This document shows positions 1 to 8,360 of a DNA stretch of 64,000 nt, in pieces. Below the pieces are notes generated by a model. It searched no databases, was not told the DNA's origin, and saw nothing but the letters and a program-made list of their open reading frames with translations. How positions within the stretch are numbered: the stretch's first letter is position 1; each line of letters begins with the position of its first letter. Origin of the DNA: Nocardioides kribbensis (lineage in GTDB: Bacteria > Actinomycetota > Actinomycetes > Propionibacteriales > Nocardioidaceae); the NCBI RefSeq assembly GCF_015070375.1, contig NZ_JADCLL010000005.1:1-64000 (forward strand), written 5' to 3'. The position numbers and the translations under genes are program-made.

Positions 1-107
1 AGGCGCGCCGGGTCGGCCCGCACCTGCCCCCCGGCCGGCCGCCGCGCGGGCGGACGCCGCCCCGGGGCCGCGCCGCCCGCCGCGCGCCGGTCGGCCGGCC
101 CGCTCAC
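1..107 (-). CDS. rsmB: 16S rRNA m5C967 methyltransferase RsmB, N-terminal fragment (partial)
   Basis: Only the first 35 codons lie in the window; the gene runs off the left edge. A GTG start at 107 overlaps the fmt stop codon (TGA at 104-106) in a GTGA arrangement, which implies translational coupling. The visible peptide is a basic, Pro/Ala/Gly/Arg-rich leader ending in ADPAR. Actinobacterial RsmB (Fmu/Sun) proteins typically have such a disordered leader followed by a DPARR motif at the start of the NusB-like RNA-binding domain, and rsmB normally follows fmt. The name therefore rests on position, coupling and the DPAR signature; no catalytic domain is visible. Confidence 0.5.
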   Translation of the reverse strand, partial: MSGPADRRAAGGAAPGRRPPARRPAGGQVRADPAR

Positions 108-1090
108 GCGGTCGGCTCGGTGCCGGGCTCGGCGCCGGGGGCGGCGCTGGCGTCGGGGACGTCTGCGGGCGCGCCGAGCCGGGCGCCGCTCTCGAGACGC
201 ACCCCGCGGGCCCAGTCGGCGGCGCGCATCTGCTTCTTGCCGAAGGCCTTGACCTCGCCGAGGCTGACCGCGTGGGTGCCGGTGCCGACGACGACGTGGT
301 TCTTGCCGACCACGATCTCGCCCGGCGGCAGCGCTCCGTCGGTGATCTCGACGGGCCCGATCTTGATCCGCTCGCCCTCGAAGGTCGACCACGCACCCGG
401 CCCGGGGGTGCAGGCCCGGATCCGGCGGTCCACGGCGGGGGCCGGCTCGCGCCAGTCGACCTCGGCGTCCTCGACGAGGATCTTCGGGGCCAGGCTGACG
501 CCGTCCTCGGGCTGCTCGCGGGCGACGAGCGAGCCGTCCTCGATCCCGTCGAGGGTCGCCACGAGCAGCCCAGCTCCGCCCTCGGCGAGGCGGCCGAGCA
601 GGTCGCCGGCGGTGTCGGTGGGGCGGATCCGCTCGGTCATCACGCCGAAGGTGGGGCCGGCGTCCATGGCCTTGACGATGCGGAAGGTCGTGGCGCCGGT
701 GACCTCGTCGCCGGCCCACACCGCGTGCTGCACGGGAGCCGCCCCTCGCCAGGCCGGGAGGCAGGAGAAGTGCAGGTTGACCCAGCCGTGGGGCGGGATG
801 TCGAGGGCCGACTGGGGCAGCAGGGCGCCGTAGGCCACGACCGGGCAGCAGTCGGGGCGCAGCGCCCGCAGGGCCTCCTGGAAGTCGGGGTCGCGCGGGT
901 GCTCGGGCTTGAGCACCGGCACCCCGAGCTCGACGGCGCGCTGGGCGACGGGGCTGGCGGTGAGCCTGCGGCCCCGTCCGGACGGCGCGTCGGGCCGGGT
1001 GACGACGCCGACGAGCTCGTGGCCGGAGGCCGCGACGGCCTCCAGGGACGGGACGGCGACCTCGGGGGTACCGGCGAAGACGACTCTCAC
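104..1090 (-). CDS. fmt: Methionyl-tRNA formyltransferase
   Basis: Formylates the amino group of Met-tRNA(fMet) using 10-formyl-THF, producing the initiator tRNA for translation; cytosolic. The 328-residue protein has the usual length. The N-terminal Rossmann-like formyltransferase domain begins [10 protein letters not shown], and the catalytic Asn105, His107 and Asp143 are in place within NLHFSCLP and KAMDAG. The family motif is normally HxSLLP; here it is HFSCLP. The C-terminal domain (from about residue 205) is the OB-like tRNA-binding part, ending in a disordered Ala/Pro/Glu tail. The start is GTG at 1090, preceded by a GAGGAG Shine-Dalgarno. It lies downstream of def, the enzyme that later removes the formyl group, separated by a minisatellite. 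Confidence 0.97.
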   Translation of the reverse strand: MRVVFAGTPEVAVPSLEAVAASGHELVGVVTRPDAPSGRGRRLTASPVAQRAVELGVPVLKPEHPRDPDFQEALRALRPDCCPVVAYGALLPQSALDIPPHGWVNLHFSCLPAWRGAAPVQHAVWAGDEVTGATTFRIVKAMDAGPTFGVMTERIRPTDTAGDLLGRLAEGGAGLLVATLDGIEDGSLVAREQPEDGVSLAPKILVEDAEVDWREPAPAVDRRIRACTPGPGAWSTFEGERIKIGPVEITDGALPPGEIVVGKNHVVVGTGTHAVSLGEVKAFGKKQMRAADWARGVRLESGARLGAPADVPDASAAPGAEPGTEPTA

Positions 1091-1140
1091 TGCTCTCCTC
1101 AGGTGGTGACGGTGCGCGACGGGTGCTCACCGCCGGTGTG

Positions 1141-1258
1141 GCTCGTGCTGTGGCTGTGCTGTGGCTGTGCTGTGGCTCGTGCTGTGGCTCGTGCTGTGGC
1201 TCGTGCTGTGGCTCGTGCTGTGGCTCGTGCTGTGGCTCGTGCTTTGGCTCGTGGGAGT
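1141..1258. repeat. 12-bp minisatellite between def and fmt
   Basis: About nine tandem copies of a 12-bp unit (plus strand GCTCGTGCTGTG; two copies are 11-bp variants, one has a T for G) fill most of the 218-bp def-fmt gap. The unit has no stop in several frames, so spurious Cys/Leu/Ser/His-rich ORFs appear here. The mixed 11- and 12-bp copies argue against coding function. No terminator or clear promoter is seen elsewhere in this gap apart from the fmt Shine-Dalgarno. Confidence 0.9.
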
Positions 1259-1308
1259 GGACCGCAGCGGGGTCGGAGGACGGGTCGCGCCGGGGCCCGT
1301 CGGCCCGG

Positions 1309-1854
1309 CTAGAGGCCGAAACCCCGGGTGGCGTGGGGGCTGACCTTGACGGTGGGGCGCTCCAGGCCGAACCACTCCGCCTCGCGGATCTCGCGCATCG
1401 CGGCCTTGCGGGCGGCCTGGTCGAGACGGTCGACGAAGAGCACCCCGTCGAGGTGGTCGGTCTCGTGCTGGATGGCGCGGGCCAGCAGGTCGCTGCCGTG
1501 GACGGTGACCGGCTCGCCGTGCATGTCGAAGCCGCGCGCCACCACCGAGAGCGCGCGGGTGCACTCGAAGGACAGGTCGGGGATCGACAGGCAGCCCTCG
1601 AGACCGTGCTGCTCCTCCTCCGACAGCTCGAGGCGCGGGTTGACGAGGTGACCGAGCTCGCCGTCGACGTGCCAGGTGAAGACGCGCAGCCCGACGCCGA
1701 TCTGGGGCGCCGCGAGCCCGGCCCCCGGCGCCTCCACCATGGTGTCGGTGAGGTCGGCCACGAGCTTGTGCAGCTCGCGGTCGAAGTCGACGACCTCGAG
1801 CGCCGGCTTGCGCAGCACGGGGTCACCGAAGAGGCGGATGGGCTGGACGGCCAC
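1309..1854 (-). CDS. def: Peptide deformylase
   Basis: Metalloenzyme that removes the N-formyl group from nascent proteins. All three family motifs are present: GAGLAAPQIG (residues 44-53), EGCLS (86-90) with the metal-binding Cys88, and QHETDH with His130, Glu131 and His134. I chose the GTG at 1854 (181 residues) because an AAGGAG Shine-Dalgarno stands just upstream and the sequence then begins AVQPIRLFGDPVL as in other deformylases. A longer reading from 1926 would add a Pro/Thr-rich segment with no family support. The protein ends in a C-terminal helix typical of type 1 enzymes. It is read after priA and before fmt. Confidence 0.97.
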   Translation of the reverse strand: MAVQPIRLFGDPVLRKPALEVVDFDRELHKLVADLTDTMVEAPGAGLAAPQIGVGLRVFTWHVDGELGHLVNPRLELSEEEQHGLEGCLSIPDLSFECTRALSVVARGFDMHGEPVTVHGSDLLARAIQHETDHLDGVLFVDRLDQAARKAAMREIREAEWFGLERPTVKVSPHATRGFGL

Positions 1855-1983
1855 GGGACTCCTTGGCGGGGCGACGGATGTGCGGTCGGTCGGCGGTGGA
1901 TCGGTGGTGGACCGGTGGCCGATCACGACCGTCGCCCACCTCCACCGTCGACGTCCCAGTCTAGGCCCGCCGGGTCGGGCCCC

Positions 1984-4083
1984 CTAGCCGAGGCTGGGCG
2001 GGTCGACCTGGATGCGGACCGGGTCGAGCTTGCGCGAGGACCGCAGGCGCTGGAGGTCGCCGAGGGCGCGCGAGAGCTCCGGGCCGCGGTGGCGCGGGAC
2101 CCTCACCACGACCCGCTCGGGGTGGTCGGGACCCTCGCCCTCCGGCACCGGCCCCAGCACCTCCGCGCCCTCGGGGGCGGCGAGGAGCACCAGGGCGTCG
2201 TCGACCGCCCCCGCCGGCCCCGAGATCGTCGCCAGGCGCGAGGCGGGCGGCAGGTGGGCGCTACGACGCTCCTCGGCCTCGCGCTCGGCGAAGCCGGCGG
2301 GGTCCCACCGGACGAGGGCCTGCAGCGCGGGGTGGGCCGGGTCGCCGACGGCCAGGGCTCGACCCCCCGGCGTCACCAGGCCCACGGCGTTGGCCCAGCG
2401 GCGCAGCGCCTCCTCGGTGGTGCGCAGGTCGGTGCGGGCCAGGGCCAGCCAGGTGTCGAGCAGGACCACCGCGGCGTAGCCGCCCTCGGCGACGGGCTCG
2501 GCCCCGGGGGTGGCCACCACGATCGCCGGGCGCGCCTCGACCCGGGCGAGCACCTCCCCGCCGGCCGACGAGGTGCGGACGCGGGTGCCGGGGAAGGAGC
2601 GCCCCAGCTCCTCGGCGGTGCGGGCGTCGCCGACCACCGGCGCACGCAGCCCCCGGTGGCCGCACTCGGGGCACGCCCACCCCGGCGCGGGCGTCGCGCA
2701 CCACCGGCAGGCCGGGGGGTCGGCCGCGCCACGCAGGTGGAGGGGGCCGGAGCACACCGCGCACCGCGCCGGCGTGCGGCAGCGCTCGCAGGCCAGCGAG
2801 GCGGCGTAGCCACCCCGCGGCACCGAGACGAGCACCGGCCCCGAGCCGAGCGCGTCACGCACCAGGTCGCGCACCTGGGTCGGCAGCCGCGCGGTGCGGG
2901 CGTGGGGGTCGCGGCGCAGGTCGTGCTCACTGGCCCCGGCCACGGTCACCGTGACCGCCCGGCGCAGCGTGCCGCGGTCGGCGACGAGCTCGCGCGCCCA
3001 CCCGGTGCGGACCAGGTGGTCGCCCTCCACGGTGCGCGTGAAGCCGCCGACCAGCGCGGCCGAGCCCTGCTCGGCCGCGCGCAGCAGCAGCACCTCGCGG
3101 GCGTGGGGGTAGGGCGCCCGCTGCTCGGCGTGGTTGTCGTCGCCGTCGTCCCAGATCGCCACCAGGCCGGGGCGCGCCACCGGCGCGAACGCCGCGGCGC
3201 GGGTGCCGACGGCGATCCGGCGTGAGCCCCGGGAAAGCTGGAGGAAGGCGCGGTAGCGCTGCGCCGGACCGGTGTCGGCGGTGAGCACGGCGTGCTGCGG
3301 GGGGAGCCCGGCAGCGGCGGCGGCCCGCTCGAGGGCCTCGGCCACCCGCGCGACGTCCTTGCCGTCGGGCAGGCAGAGCACCGCTCCCCCGGGCGCGCCG
3401 AGCGCCGCCAGGGCCAGCAGGTGCGGCCAGTCGGCGCCGGGTGGCGGGCCCCAGACCGCGCGGGGGGCTCCGCCCTCGGCGAGGTGGGCGAGGAAGGCCG
3501 CGCCGTGGGGGTGCTGGGCCCACGCCTCACGGCCCTGCGCGCTGAGGGCGGACACCGCGGCCGGGGGCAGCGGGGCCAGGTCACCGGAGGGCTGCTCCCC
3601 GAGGGCCTCCTTCTCCGCACCGGCGTGGCGCGGGGGCACGGCGAGGCGGAGCACGTCGGCACGGGCTCCGGCGTAGCGCTCGGCCACGGCCGCGGTCAGC
3701 GCCGCGACGCCGGGCAGCAGCACCGGCTCCGGGCTGACGACGCGGCGCAGCGGCTGGAGGACGCCGGGGTGGTCGGAGGAGGCGGCGCGCTCGACGAGGA
3801 AGCCGTCGACGTCGTGCCCGGCGAAGCGCACCTTGACCCGGACCCCGGGGCGGGCGTCGTCGGCCATCGCGGCCGGCACGGCGTAGTCGAAGGGACGGTC
3901 GAGGTGGGCCAGCGGCACGTCGACGAGCACCCGGGCGACGGGGTCGACCTCGGCGATCTCCACCTCGCGGCGCTTGCGCTCGCGGGTGGCGCGCGCCTTG
4001 ACCTGCGACTCCTTCAGCGTGGCGCGCACCAGCCCCGGCAGCAGCTCGGGCTGCTCGTCACGGCGGGGGTCGGCAGGGGGCAC
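1984..4083 (-). CDS. priA: PriA-like primosomal protein N', helicase motifs degenerate
   Basis: Member of the PriA replication-restart family, 699 residues. The N-terminal DNA-binding domain (VDVPLAHLDRPFDYAVP, about residues 52-68) and the paired zinc-finger region with eight cysteines in CxxC pairs (about residues 430-475) are clear. The ATPase core is not: where PriA has a GKT Walker A the sequence reads WGPPPGADW, and where it has DEEH it reads WDDGDDNH. This degeneration is known in actinobacterial PriA, which is thought to bind DNA without helicase activity. It follows metK, after a hairpin and a short tandem repeat, and precedes def by about 130 bp. Confidence 0.93.
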   Translation of the reverse strand: MPPADPRRDEQPELLPGLVRATLKESQVKARATRERKRREVEIAEVDPVARVLVDVPLAHLDRPFDYAVPAAMADDARPGVRVKVRFAGHDVDGFLVERAASSDHPGVLQPLRRVVSPEPVLLPGVAALTAAVAERYAGARADVLRLAVPPRHAGAEKEALGEQPSGDLAPLPPAAVSALSAQGREAWAQHPHGAAFLAHLAEGGAPRAVWGPPPGADWPHLLALAALGAPGGAVLCLPDGKDVARVAEALERAAAAAGLPPQHAVLTADTGPAQRYRAFLQLSRGSRRIAVGTRAAAFAPVARPGLVAIWDDGDDNHAEQRAPYPHAREVLLLRAAEQGSAALVGGFTRTVEGDHLVRTGWARELVADRGTLRRAVTVTVAGASEHDLRRDPHARTARLPTQVRDLVRDALGSGPVLVSVPRGGYAASLACERCRTPARCAVCSGPLHLRGAADPPACRWCATPAPGWACPECGHRGLRAPVVGDARTAEELGRSFPGTRVRTSSAGGEVLARVEARPAIVVATPGAEPVAEGGYAAVVLLDTWLALARTDLRTTEEALRRWANAVGLVTPGGRALAVGDPAHPALQALVRWDPAGFAEREAEERRSAHLPPASRLATISGPAGAVDDALVLLAAPEGAEVLGPVPEGEGPDHPERVVVRVPRHRGPELSRALGDLQRLRSSRKLDPVRIQVDPPSLG

Positions 4084-4143
4084 GGGCAGATGTCTACCAG
4101 CGTCCGCCGACCGGCCCGTCGGCCCTCGACCGCCCGTCCACAG

Positions 4144-4186
4144 ACACAGCCACGGACACAGCCACGGACGCAGCCACGGACGCAGC
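4144..4186. repeat. Short 12-bp tandem repeat in the metK-priA gap
   Basis: About 3.5 copies of a 12-bp unit (ACACAGCCACGG with one A/G substitution in the third copy). It lies just beyond the hairpin downstream of metK. The unit length matches the minisatellites at 1141 and 9785, although the sequence differs. Confidence 0.8.
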
Positions 4187-4218
4187 GCACCCGCCGGCCC
4201 CGAGGGGCCGGCGGGTGC
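4187..4218 (-). terminator. GC hairpin downstream of metK
   Basis: Perfect inverted repeat: GCACCCGCCGGCCCC (4187-4201) pairs with GGGGCCGGCGGGTGC (4204-4218), with the tip nucleotides forming a tight loop. It lies 44 bp past the metK stop, in the direction of metK transcription. There is no U-tract, as is common in high-GC actinobacteria, so it is either a hairpin-only terminator or a 3'-end stabiliser that partly uncouples metK from priA. Confidence 0.65.
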
Positions 4219-4261
4219 GGGTGGTGGTGCGGGTGGTGCAGGAGTCGTGCGGGGTGCGGGC

Positions 4262-5458
4262 TCAGGCGCCGACGGCGGCCTTGAGGGCCTCGGCGCGGTC
4301 GGTGCGCTCCCAGGTGAACTCCGGGAGCTCGCGGCCGAAGTGGCCGTAGGCCGCGGTCCTGGCGTAGATCGGGCGCAGCAGGTCGAGGTCGGCGATGATC
4401 GCGGCCGGGCGCAGGTCGAAGACGCTCAGCACGGCCTGCTGGATCTGCTCGTCGGGCACGGTGCCGGTGCCGAAGGTCTCGATGAAGACCCCGACGGGCT
4501 GGGCCTTGCCGATCGCGTAGGCGACCTGGGCCTCGCAGCGGCGGGCCAGGCCCGCGGCCACGACGTTCTTGGCCACCCAGCGCATGGCGTAGGCCGCGGA
4601 GCGGTCGACCTTCGAGGGGTCCTTGCCCGAGAAGGCGCCACCGCCGTGGCGGGCCATGCCGCCGTAGGTGTCGACGATGATCTTGCGACCGGTCAGGCCG
4701 GCGTCGCCCATGGGGCCACCGACGACGAAGCGGCCGGTGGGGTTGACCAGGAGGCGGTAGCCCTCGGAGGAGATGTCGAAGGCCGAGAGCACCGGGTCGA
4801 TGACGTGCTTCTTGACGTCGGGCTGGAGCACGGTGGCGAGGTCGACGTCGTCGGCGTGCTGGGTGGAGAGCACGACGGTGTCGATGCGCACGGGTCGGTT
4901 GTCGGCGTCGTACTCGATGGTGACCTGGGTCTTGCCGTCGGGGCGCAGGTAGTCCATGGTGCCGTCCTTGCGGACCTCCGAGAGCCGCTCGGAGAGCGTC
5001 TGCGCGATCTTGATCGGCAGGGGCATCAGCTCGGGGGTGTCGTCGCAGGCGTAGCCGAACATCAGGCCCTGGTCGCCCGCGCCCTGCTTGTCCATCGCGT
5101 CGACGGACTCCTCCAGGCGCGACTCGTAGCCGGTGTCGACGCCCTGGGCGATGTCGCCGGACTGTCCGCCGATGGCGACCATCACGCCGCAGGTCTCGCC
5201 GTCGAAGCCCTTGTCGGAGTGGTCGTAGCCGATGCTCAGGATCCGGTCGCGCACGACCTTCTTGATGTCGACGTAGCCGGTGGTGCTGACCTCGCCGGCC
5301 ACGACAACCAGGCCGGTCGTCAGCAGCGTCTCGACCGCGACCCGCGAGTGGGGATCCTGCTCGAGCATCGCGTCGAGGATCGAGTCGCTGATCTGGTCGG
5401 CGATCTTGTCCGGGTGACCCTCGGTCACGGACTCCGAGGTGAACAGACGTCCGGGCAC
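4262..5458 (-). CDS. metK: S-adenosylmethionine synthetase
   Basis: Makes S-adenosylmethionine from methionine and ATP; cytosolic homotetramer. At 398 residues it has the normal length. Signatures are the N-terminal [20 protein letters not shown], the central [19 protein letters not shown] loop and the C-terminal YGHFGRE. The start is GTG at 5458, giving [10 protein letters not shown]. The 123-bp gap to coaBC (5459-5581) suggests a separate promoter; a TATCGT hexamer at 5514-5519 on the minus strand is a weak -10 candidate. I see no SAM-type riboswitch there. The 3' end is followed by a strong hairpin. Confidence 0.98.
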   Translation of the reverse strand: MPGRLFTSESVTEGHPDKIADQISDSILDAMLEQDPHSRVAVETLLTTGLVVVAGEVSTTGYVDIKKVVRDRILSIGYDHSDKGFDGETCGVMVAIGGQSGDIAQGVDTGYESRLEESVDAMDKQGAGDQGLMFGYACDDTPELMPLPIKIAQTLSERLSEVRKDGTMDYLRPDGKTQVTIEYDADNRPVRIDTVVLSTQHADDVDLATVLQPDVKKHVIDPVLSAFDISSEGYRLLVNPTGRFVVGGPMGDAGLTGRKIIVDTYGGMARHGGGAFSGKDPSKVDRSAAYAMRWVAKNVVAAGLARRCEAQVAYAIGKAQPVGVFIETFGTGTVPDEQIQQAVLSVFDLRPAAIIADLDLLRPIYARTAAYGHFGRELPEFTWERTDRAEALKAAVGA

Positions 5459-5581
5459 AGTGCTTCTCGCTCTCGTAGGAAGGGTGCTGCGGGCAGTGCT
5501 GGTGGTGCGCGCAACGATAACGACCGTCCCACAGTGCGGGACGCCGGTCTCAGTTGTACGCCGGGACCGGTCGGGTGCGGC

Positions 5582-6895
5582 TCACCCGGGGGGCTGGCCG
5601 GGGCCCGGCGGCCGGTCGGGTGGGACCGGGCCGAGCCGGAGCGTCACCTGGTCCCAGACGGCGTGGGCCAGGTGGGCCTTGGAGCCGTGGCCCACCTCCA
5701 CGGCGGCGCCGTCGGCGGCCAGGACCACGGCGTCGTTGTCGGGGCTGCCGAAGACCGCTCCCCCGCTGACGTCGTTGACGACGAGCAGGTCGCAGCCCTT
5801 GCGGGTCAGCTTGGCCCGCGCCAGGTCGAGCACGCCGGCGTGGGCGTCGCCGGTCTCGGCGGCGAAGCCGACCACGACGCCGGGCCGGGTCGGACCGACG
5901 GGTCGGGCGGCCACCTCGCGCAGGATGTCGGGGTTCTGCACCAGCGCGATCGGCGGGGCAGCGCCGTCGTCGGCCTTCTTGATCTTCGCCGTGCTGACCT
6001 CGGTGGGCCGGAAGTCGGCCGGGGCGGCGGCCATGACGAGCGCGTCGGCGCCCTCCGCGGCGGCCAGGACCGCCTCGCGGAGCTGGGCCGTCGTCTCCAC
6101 GCGCACGACGCGGGCTCCCGCGGGGTCGGGCAGCGTGGCGTTGGCGGCCACCAGCGTCACCGAGGCCCCCCGCGCCACGGCGGCGCGGGCCAGGGCCCAG
6201 CCCTGGAGGCCCGAGGAGCGGTTGCCGAGGAAGCGCACGGGGTCGAGCGGCTCGCGGGTGCCGCCGGCGGAGACGACCACGCGGCGACCCGCGAGGTCCT
6301 GGGCCGGCGCGGCGTCGCCGGAGCGGGCGAGCACCTGCACGCACGTCTCGAAGATCTCGCCGGGGTCGGGCAGCCGGCCCTTGCCGGTGTCGGCGCCGGT
6401 GAGGCGGCCCTCCGCCGGCTCCAGCACCAGCACGCCGCGCGAGCGCAGCGTCGCGACGTTGGCGACGGTGGCGGGGTGCTCCCACATCTCGGTGTGCATC
6501 GCGGGGGCGAGCACCACCGGGCAGCGCGCGGTGAGCAGCGTGTTGGTGAGCAGGTCGTCGGCCAGGCCGTGGGCGGCGCGCGCCAGCAGGTCGGCGGTGG
6601 CGGGGGCGACCACGACGAGGTCGGCGGACTTGCCGATGCGCACGTGGGGCACCTCGTGGACCGAGGTCCACACGTCGCTGGCCACCGGCTTGCCTGACAG
6701 CGCCGACCAGGTGGGGGCGCCGACGAACTCCAGCGCCGCGGCGGTGGGGACCACGGTGACGTCGTGGCCCGACTCGGTGAGCCGGCGCAGCAGCTCGCAG
6801 GCCTTGTAGGCCGCGATGCCGCCGGCGACGCCGAGGACGACGCGAGGCCGCTCCCCGTCGTGGGGGGCGGCCTCGTCGGTGGTGCTGGTGCTCAG
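5582..6895 (-). CDS. coaBC: Bifunctional phosphopantothenoylcysteine decarboxylase/phosphopantothenate-cysteine ligase
   Basis: Catalyses two coenzyme A steps: joining cysteine to 4'-phosphopantothenate (CoaB, C-terminal half) and decarboxylating the product (CoaC, N-terminal flavoprotein half). The CoaC start RVVLGVAGGIAAYKACEL and the CoaB segments SAGGTREPLDPVRFLGNRSS and GFAAETGD are readable. The start is a problem. The in-frame GTG at 6754 would remove the flavin-binding first strand, and no ATG, GTG or TTG exists between it and the in-frame stop at 6998. I use CTG at 6895 (reading LSTSTTDEAAP), provisionally. A GTG overlapping the rpoZ stop (GTGA, 6903-6906) would be in frame if the CCCC run at 6895-6898 had one more C. 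Either way it is coupled to rpoZ. Confidence 0.85.
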   Translation of the reverse strand: MSTSTTDEAAPHDGERPRVVLGVAGGIAAYKACELLRRLTESGHDVTVVPTAAALEFVGAPTWSALSGKPVASDVWTSVHEVPHVRIGKSADLVVVAPATADLLARAAHGLADDLLTNTLLTARCPVVLAPAMHTEMWEHPATVANVATLRSRGVLVLEPAEGRLTGADTGKGRLPDPGEIFETCVQVLARSGDAAPAQDLAGRRVVVSAGGTREPLDPVRFLGNRSSGLQGWALARAAVARGASVTLVAANATLPDPAGARVVRVETTAQLREAVLAAAEGADALVMAAAPADFRPTEVSTAKIKKADDGAAPPIALVQNPDILREVAARPVGPTRPGVVVGFAAETGDAHAGVLDLARAKLTRKGCDLLVVNDVSGGAVFGSPDNDAVVLAADGAAVEVGHGSKAHLAHAVWDQVTLRLGPVPPDRPPGPGQPPG

Positions 6896-6902
6896 GGGAG
6901 GA

Positions 6903-7238
6903 TCACTCGTCGCCGGGCGCGAAGGACGCGTCGAGGGCGGCGGCCTTGGCAGCGGCCTCCTCGGCGGCGAGCTCGGCCGGGTCGACGTCCTCGCAGGTCA
7001 GCAGGTCGTCGTTGATCTCGCGCAGCGCGATCGACAGCGGCTTCTCCTGCACGTGGGTCTCCACGAGGGGGCCGACGTACTCCAGCAGGCCCTCGCCGAG
7101 CTGGGAGTAGTAGGCGTTGATCTGGCGGGCGCGCTTGGCGCTGTAGAGGACCAGCTTGTACTTGCTGTCGGTCTTGGTGAGCAGGTCGTCGATCGAGGGG
7201 TTGGTGACGCCCTCGGCGGCGATGTTGGGAGCAGACAC
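6903..7238 (-). CDS. rpoZ: RNA polymerase omega subunit
   Basis: Smallest core RNA polymerase subunit, which helps fold and assemble beta-prime. The 111-residue protein contains the omega core [20 protein letters not shown] followed by [11 protein letters not shown], then an acidic Ala/Glu-rich C-terminal tail (about residues 85-111) typical of actinobacteria. It starts 28 bp after the gmk stop and its TGA abuts coaBC, so gmk-rpoZ-coaBC is probably one transcript, started from the promoter upstream of mIHF. Confidence 0.97.
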   Translation of the reverse strand: MSAPNIAAEGVTNPSIDDLLTKTDSKYKLVLYSAKRARQINAYYSQLGEGLLEYVGPLVETHVQEKPLSIALREINDDLLTCEDVDPAELAAEEAAAKAAALDASFAPGDE

Positions 7239-7266
7239 GCGGAAGCCTCGCTGGGGTTGGAACGGG

Positions 7267-7905
7267 TCAGGGCCGGTCGGGCCGTGACGGCTCCTGCTGG
7301 AGCATCATCAAGGTTACCAAGTCGTCGGCCGCAGCGTGAACTTCGTGGTTGACGACGGTGACGTCGAACTCGGGCTCGGCGGCCAGCTCCTCCTGCGCGG
7401 TCTCCAGGCGTCGCTCCCGCTCCTCGGCGGTCTCGGTGCCCCGTCCGACGAGCCGGCGCACCAGCTCGTCCCAGGAGGGGGGCTTGAGGAAGACAAAGAG
7501 GGCCTGCGGCATGGTGCGACGCACCTGGCGCGCGCCCTGGAGGTCGATCTCGAGCATGGCCGGCCGGCCGGCGGCCAGGGCCTCCTCGACCGGTCCGCGC
7601 GGGGTGCCGTAGCGGGCCCGCTTGTGGACCACGGCCCACTCCAGCAGCTCGTCCTCGGCGACCATGCGGTCGAAGGCCTCGTCGGAGACGAAGCGGTAGT
7701 GGACCCCGTCGACCTCGCCCGGGCGGGGCGCCCGGGTGGTGGCCGAGACGGAGATCCACACGTCGGGGTGCATCTCGCGCACCGCGGCGGCCACGGTGCC
7801 CTTGCCGACGGCGGTGGGGCCGGCGAGCACGAGCAGCCGCGTCGGCGGGCCGTCGGGGGTGACGGGGGTGGCGGTGGAGGTCTCGGGGGGCGTGGCGGCG
7901 CTCAC
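7267..7905 (-). CDS. gmk: Guanylate kinase
   Basis: Phosphorylates GMP to GDP with ATP; links purine salvage to GTP and (p)ppGpp supply. The P-loop is [12 protein letters not shown] (about residues 27-38), followed by the GMP-binding segment [19 protein letters not shown] and the [11 protein letters not shown] strand. At 212 residues it is slightly longer than the E. coli enzyme because of a Thr/Pro-rich N-terminal leader. The GTG start at 7905 overlaps the mIHF stop (GTGA), a typical translational coupling. Confidence 0.97.
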   Translation of the reverse strand: MSAATPPETSTATPVTPDGPPTRLLVLAGPTAVGKGTVAAAVREMHPDVWISVSATTRAPRPGEVDGVHYRFVSDEAFDRMVAEDELLEWAVVHKRARYGTPRGPVEEALAAGRPAMLEIDLQGARQVRRTMPQALFVFLKPPSWDELVRRLVGRGTETAEERERRLETAQEELAAEPEFDVTVVNHEVHAAADDLVTLMMLQQEPSRPDRP

Positions 7906-8228
7906 GTGGCGTCTCGGGGGCCGAACTCGCGCTCGAGCGCGGCGACCTGCTTGATGCCCAGCCCGCGCACCCGGCGGCTCTCGGCGATGCCGAGCCGCTC
8001 CATGACCTGGCGGGCGCGCACCTTGCCCAGCCCCGGCAGCGACTGGAGCAGGTCGACGACCCGCATCTTGCCGATCACCTCGTTGGTGCTGCCCTCGCGC
8101 AGCACGTCGACGATGGAGGCCCCGGAGTTCTTCAGCCGGTTCTTCACCTCCGCCCGCTCACGGCGCGACGCGGCGGCCTTGTCGAGAGCGGCCTGACGTT
8201 GCTCGGGCGTGAGGGGAGGGAGAGCCAC
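7902..8228 (-). CDS. Mycobacterial-type integration host factor (mIHF)
   Basis: Small basic nucleoid-associated protein restricted to actinobacteria. I chose the GTG at 8228 (108 residues) because the family begins with [10 protein letters not shown] and an AAGGAC Shine-Dalgarno-like sequence precedes it; the open frame extends upstream to a TTG at 8276 but lacks support there. The [18 protein letters not shown] segment is the helix-turn-helix that contacts DNA, and the [19 protein letters not shown]-terminus is typical. It heads the mIHF-gmk-rpoZ-coaBC group, a conserved neighbourhood in actinobacteria. A good promoter lies about 45 bp upstream. Confidence 0.95.
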   Translation of the reverse strand: MALPPLTPEQRQAALDKAAASRRERAEVKNRLKNSGASIVDVLREGSTNEVIGKMRVVDLLQSLPGLGKVRARQVMERLGIAESRRVRGLGIKQVAALEREFGPRDAT

Positions 8229-8274
8229 GGGTGAGAGGTCCTTGATCGACGCGACGGTGGAGGGGGCCAGGGTC

Positions 8275-8304
8275 AATCTAGTCAGAACTCTCAGACGGCG
8301 GCAA
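8275..8304 (-). promoter_or_regulatory. Promoter of the mIHF-gmk-rpoZ-coaBC unit
   Basis: On the minus strand a TTGCCG -35 (8304-8299) and a TAGATT -10 (8280-8275) are separated by 18 bp. This would start RNA near 8268, giving a leader of about 40 nt with the mIHF ribosome site. It fits a housekeeping sigma (HrdB/SigA-like) promoter. It lies in the 132-bp gap after the lipoprotein gene runs in from the right. Confidence 0.55.
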
Positions 8305-8360
8305 CGAGGGGCGGCTGACCCCGGGACGCGCGCTGCACCCGCGGGCTCCCGTCGACCCGC

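Noticed and set aside
1123..3225. A 700-codon plus-strand open frame that begins with Cys/Gly/Ser repeats from the 12-bp minisatellite
   Set aside because: It runs antisense to def and priA, whose motifs are clear, and its sequence is the Gly/Ala/Arg/His mix expected from reading GC-rich codons backwards.
5459..5581. SAM riboswitch upstream of metK
   Set aside because: The gap is short, with only a small GTCCC/GGGAC inverted repeat; no multi-helix SAM aptamer pattern is visible.
6754..6756. GTG as the coaBC start
   Set aside because: It would delete the flavin-binding N-terminal strand and loop that are clearly encoded in frame upstream.
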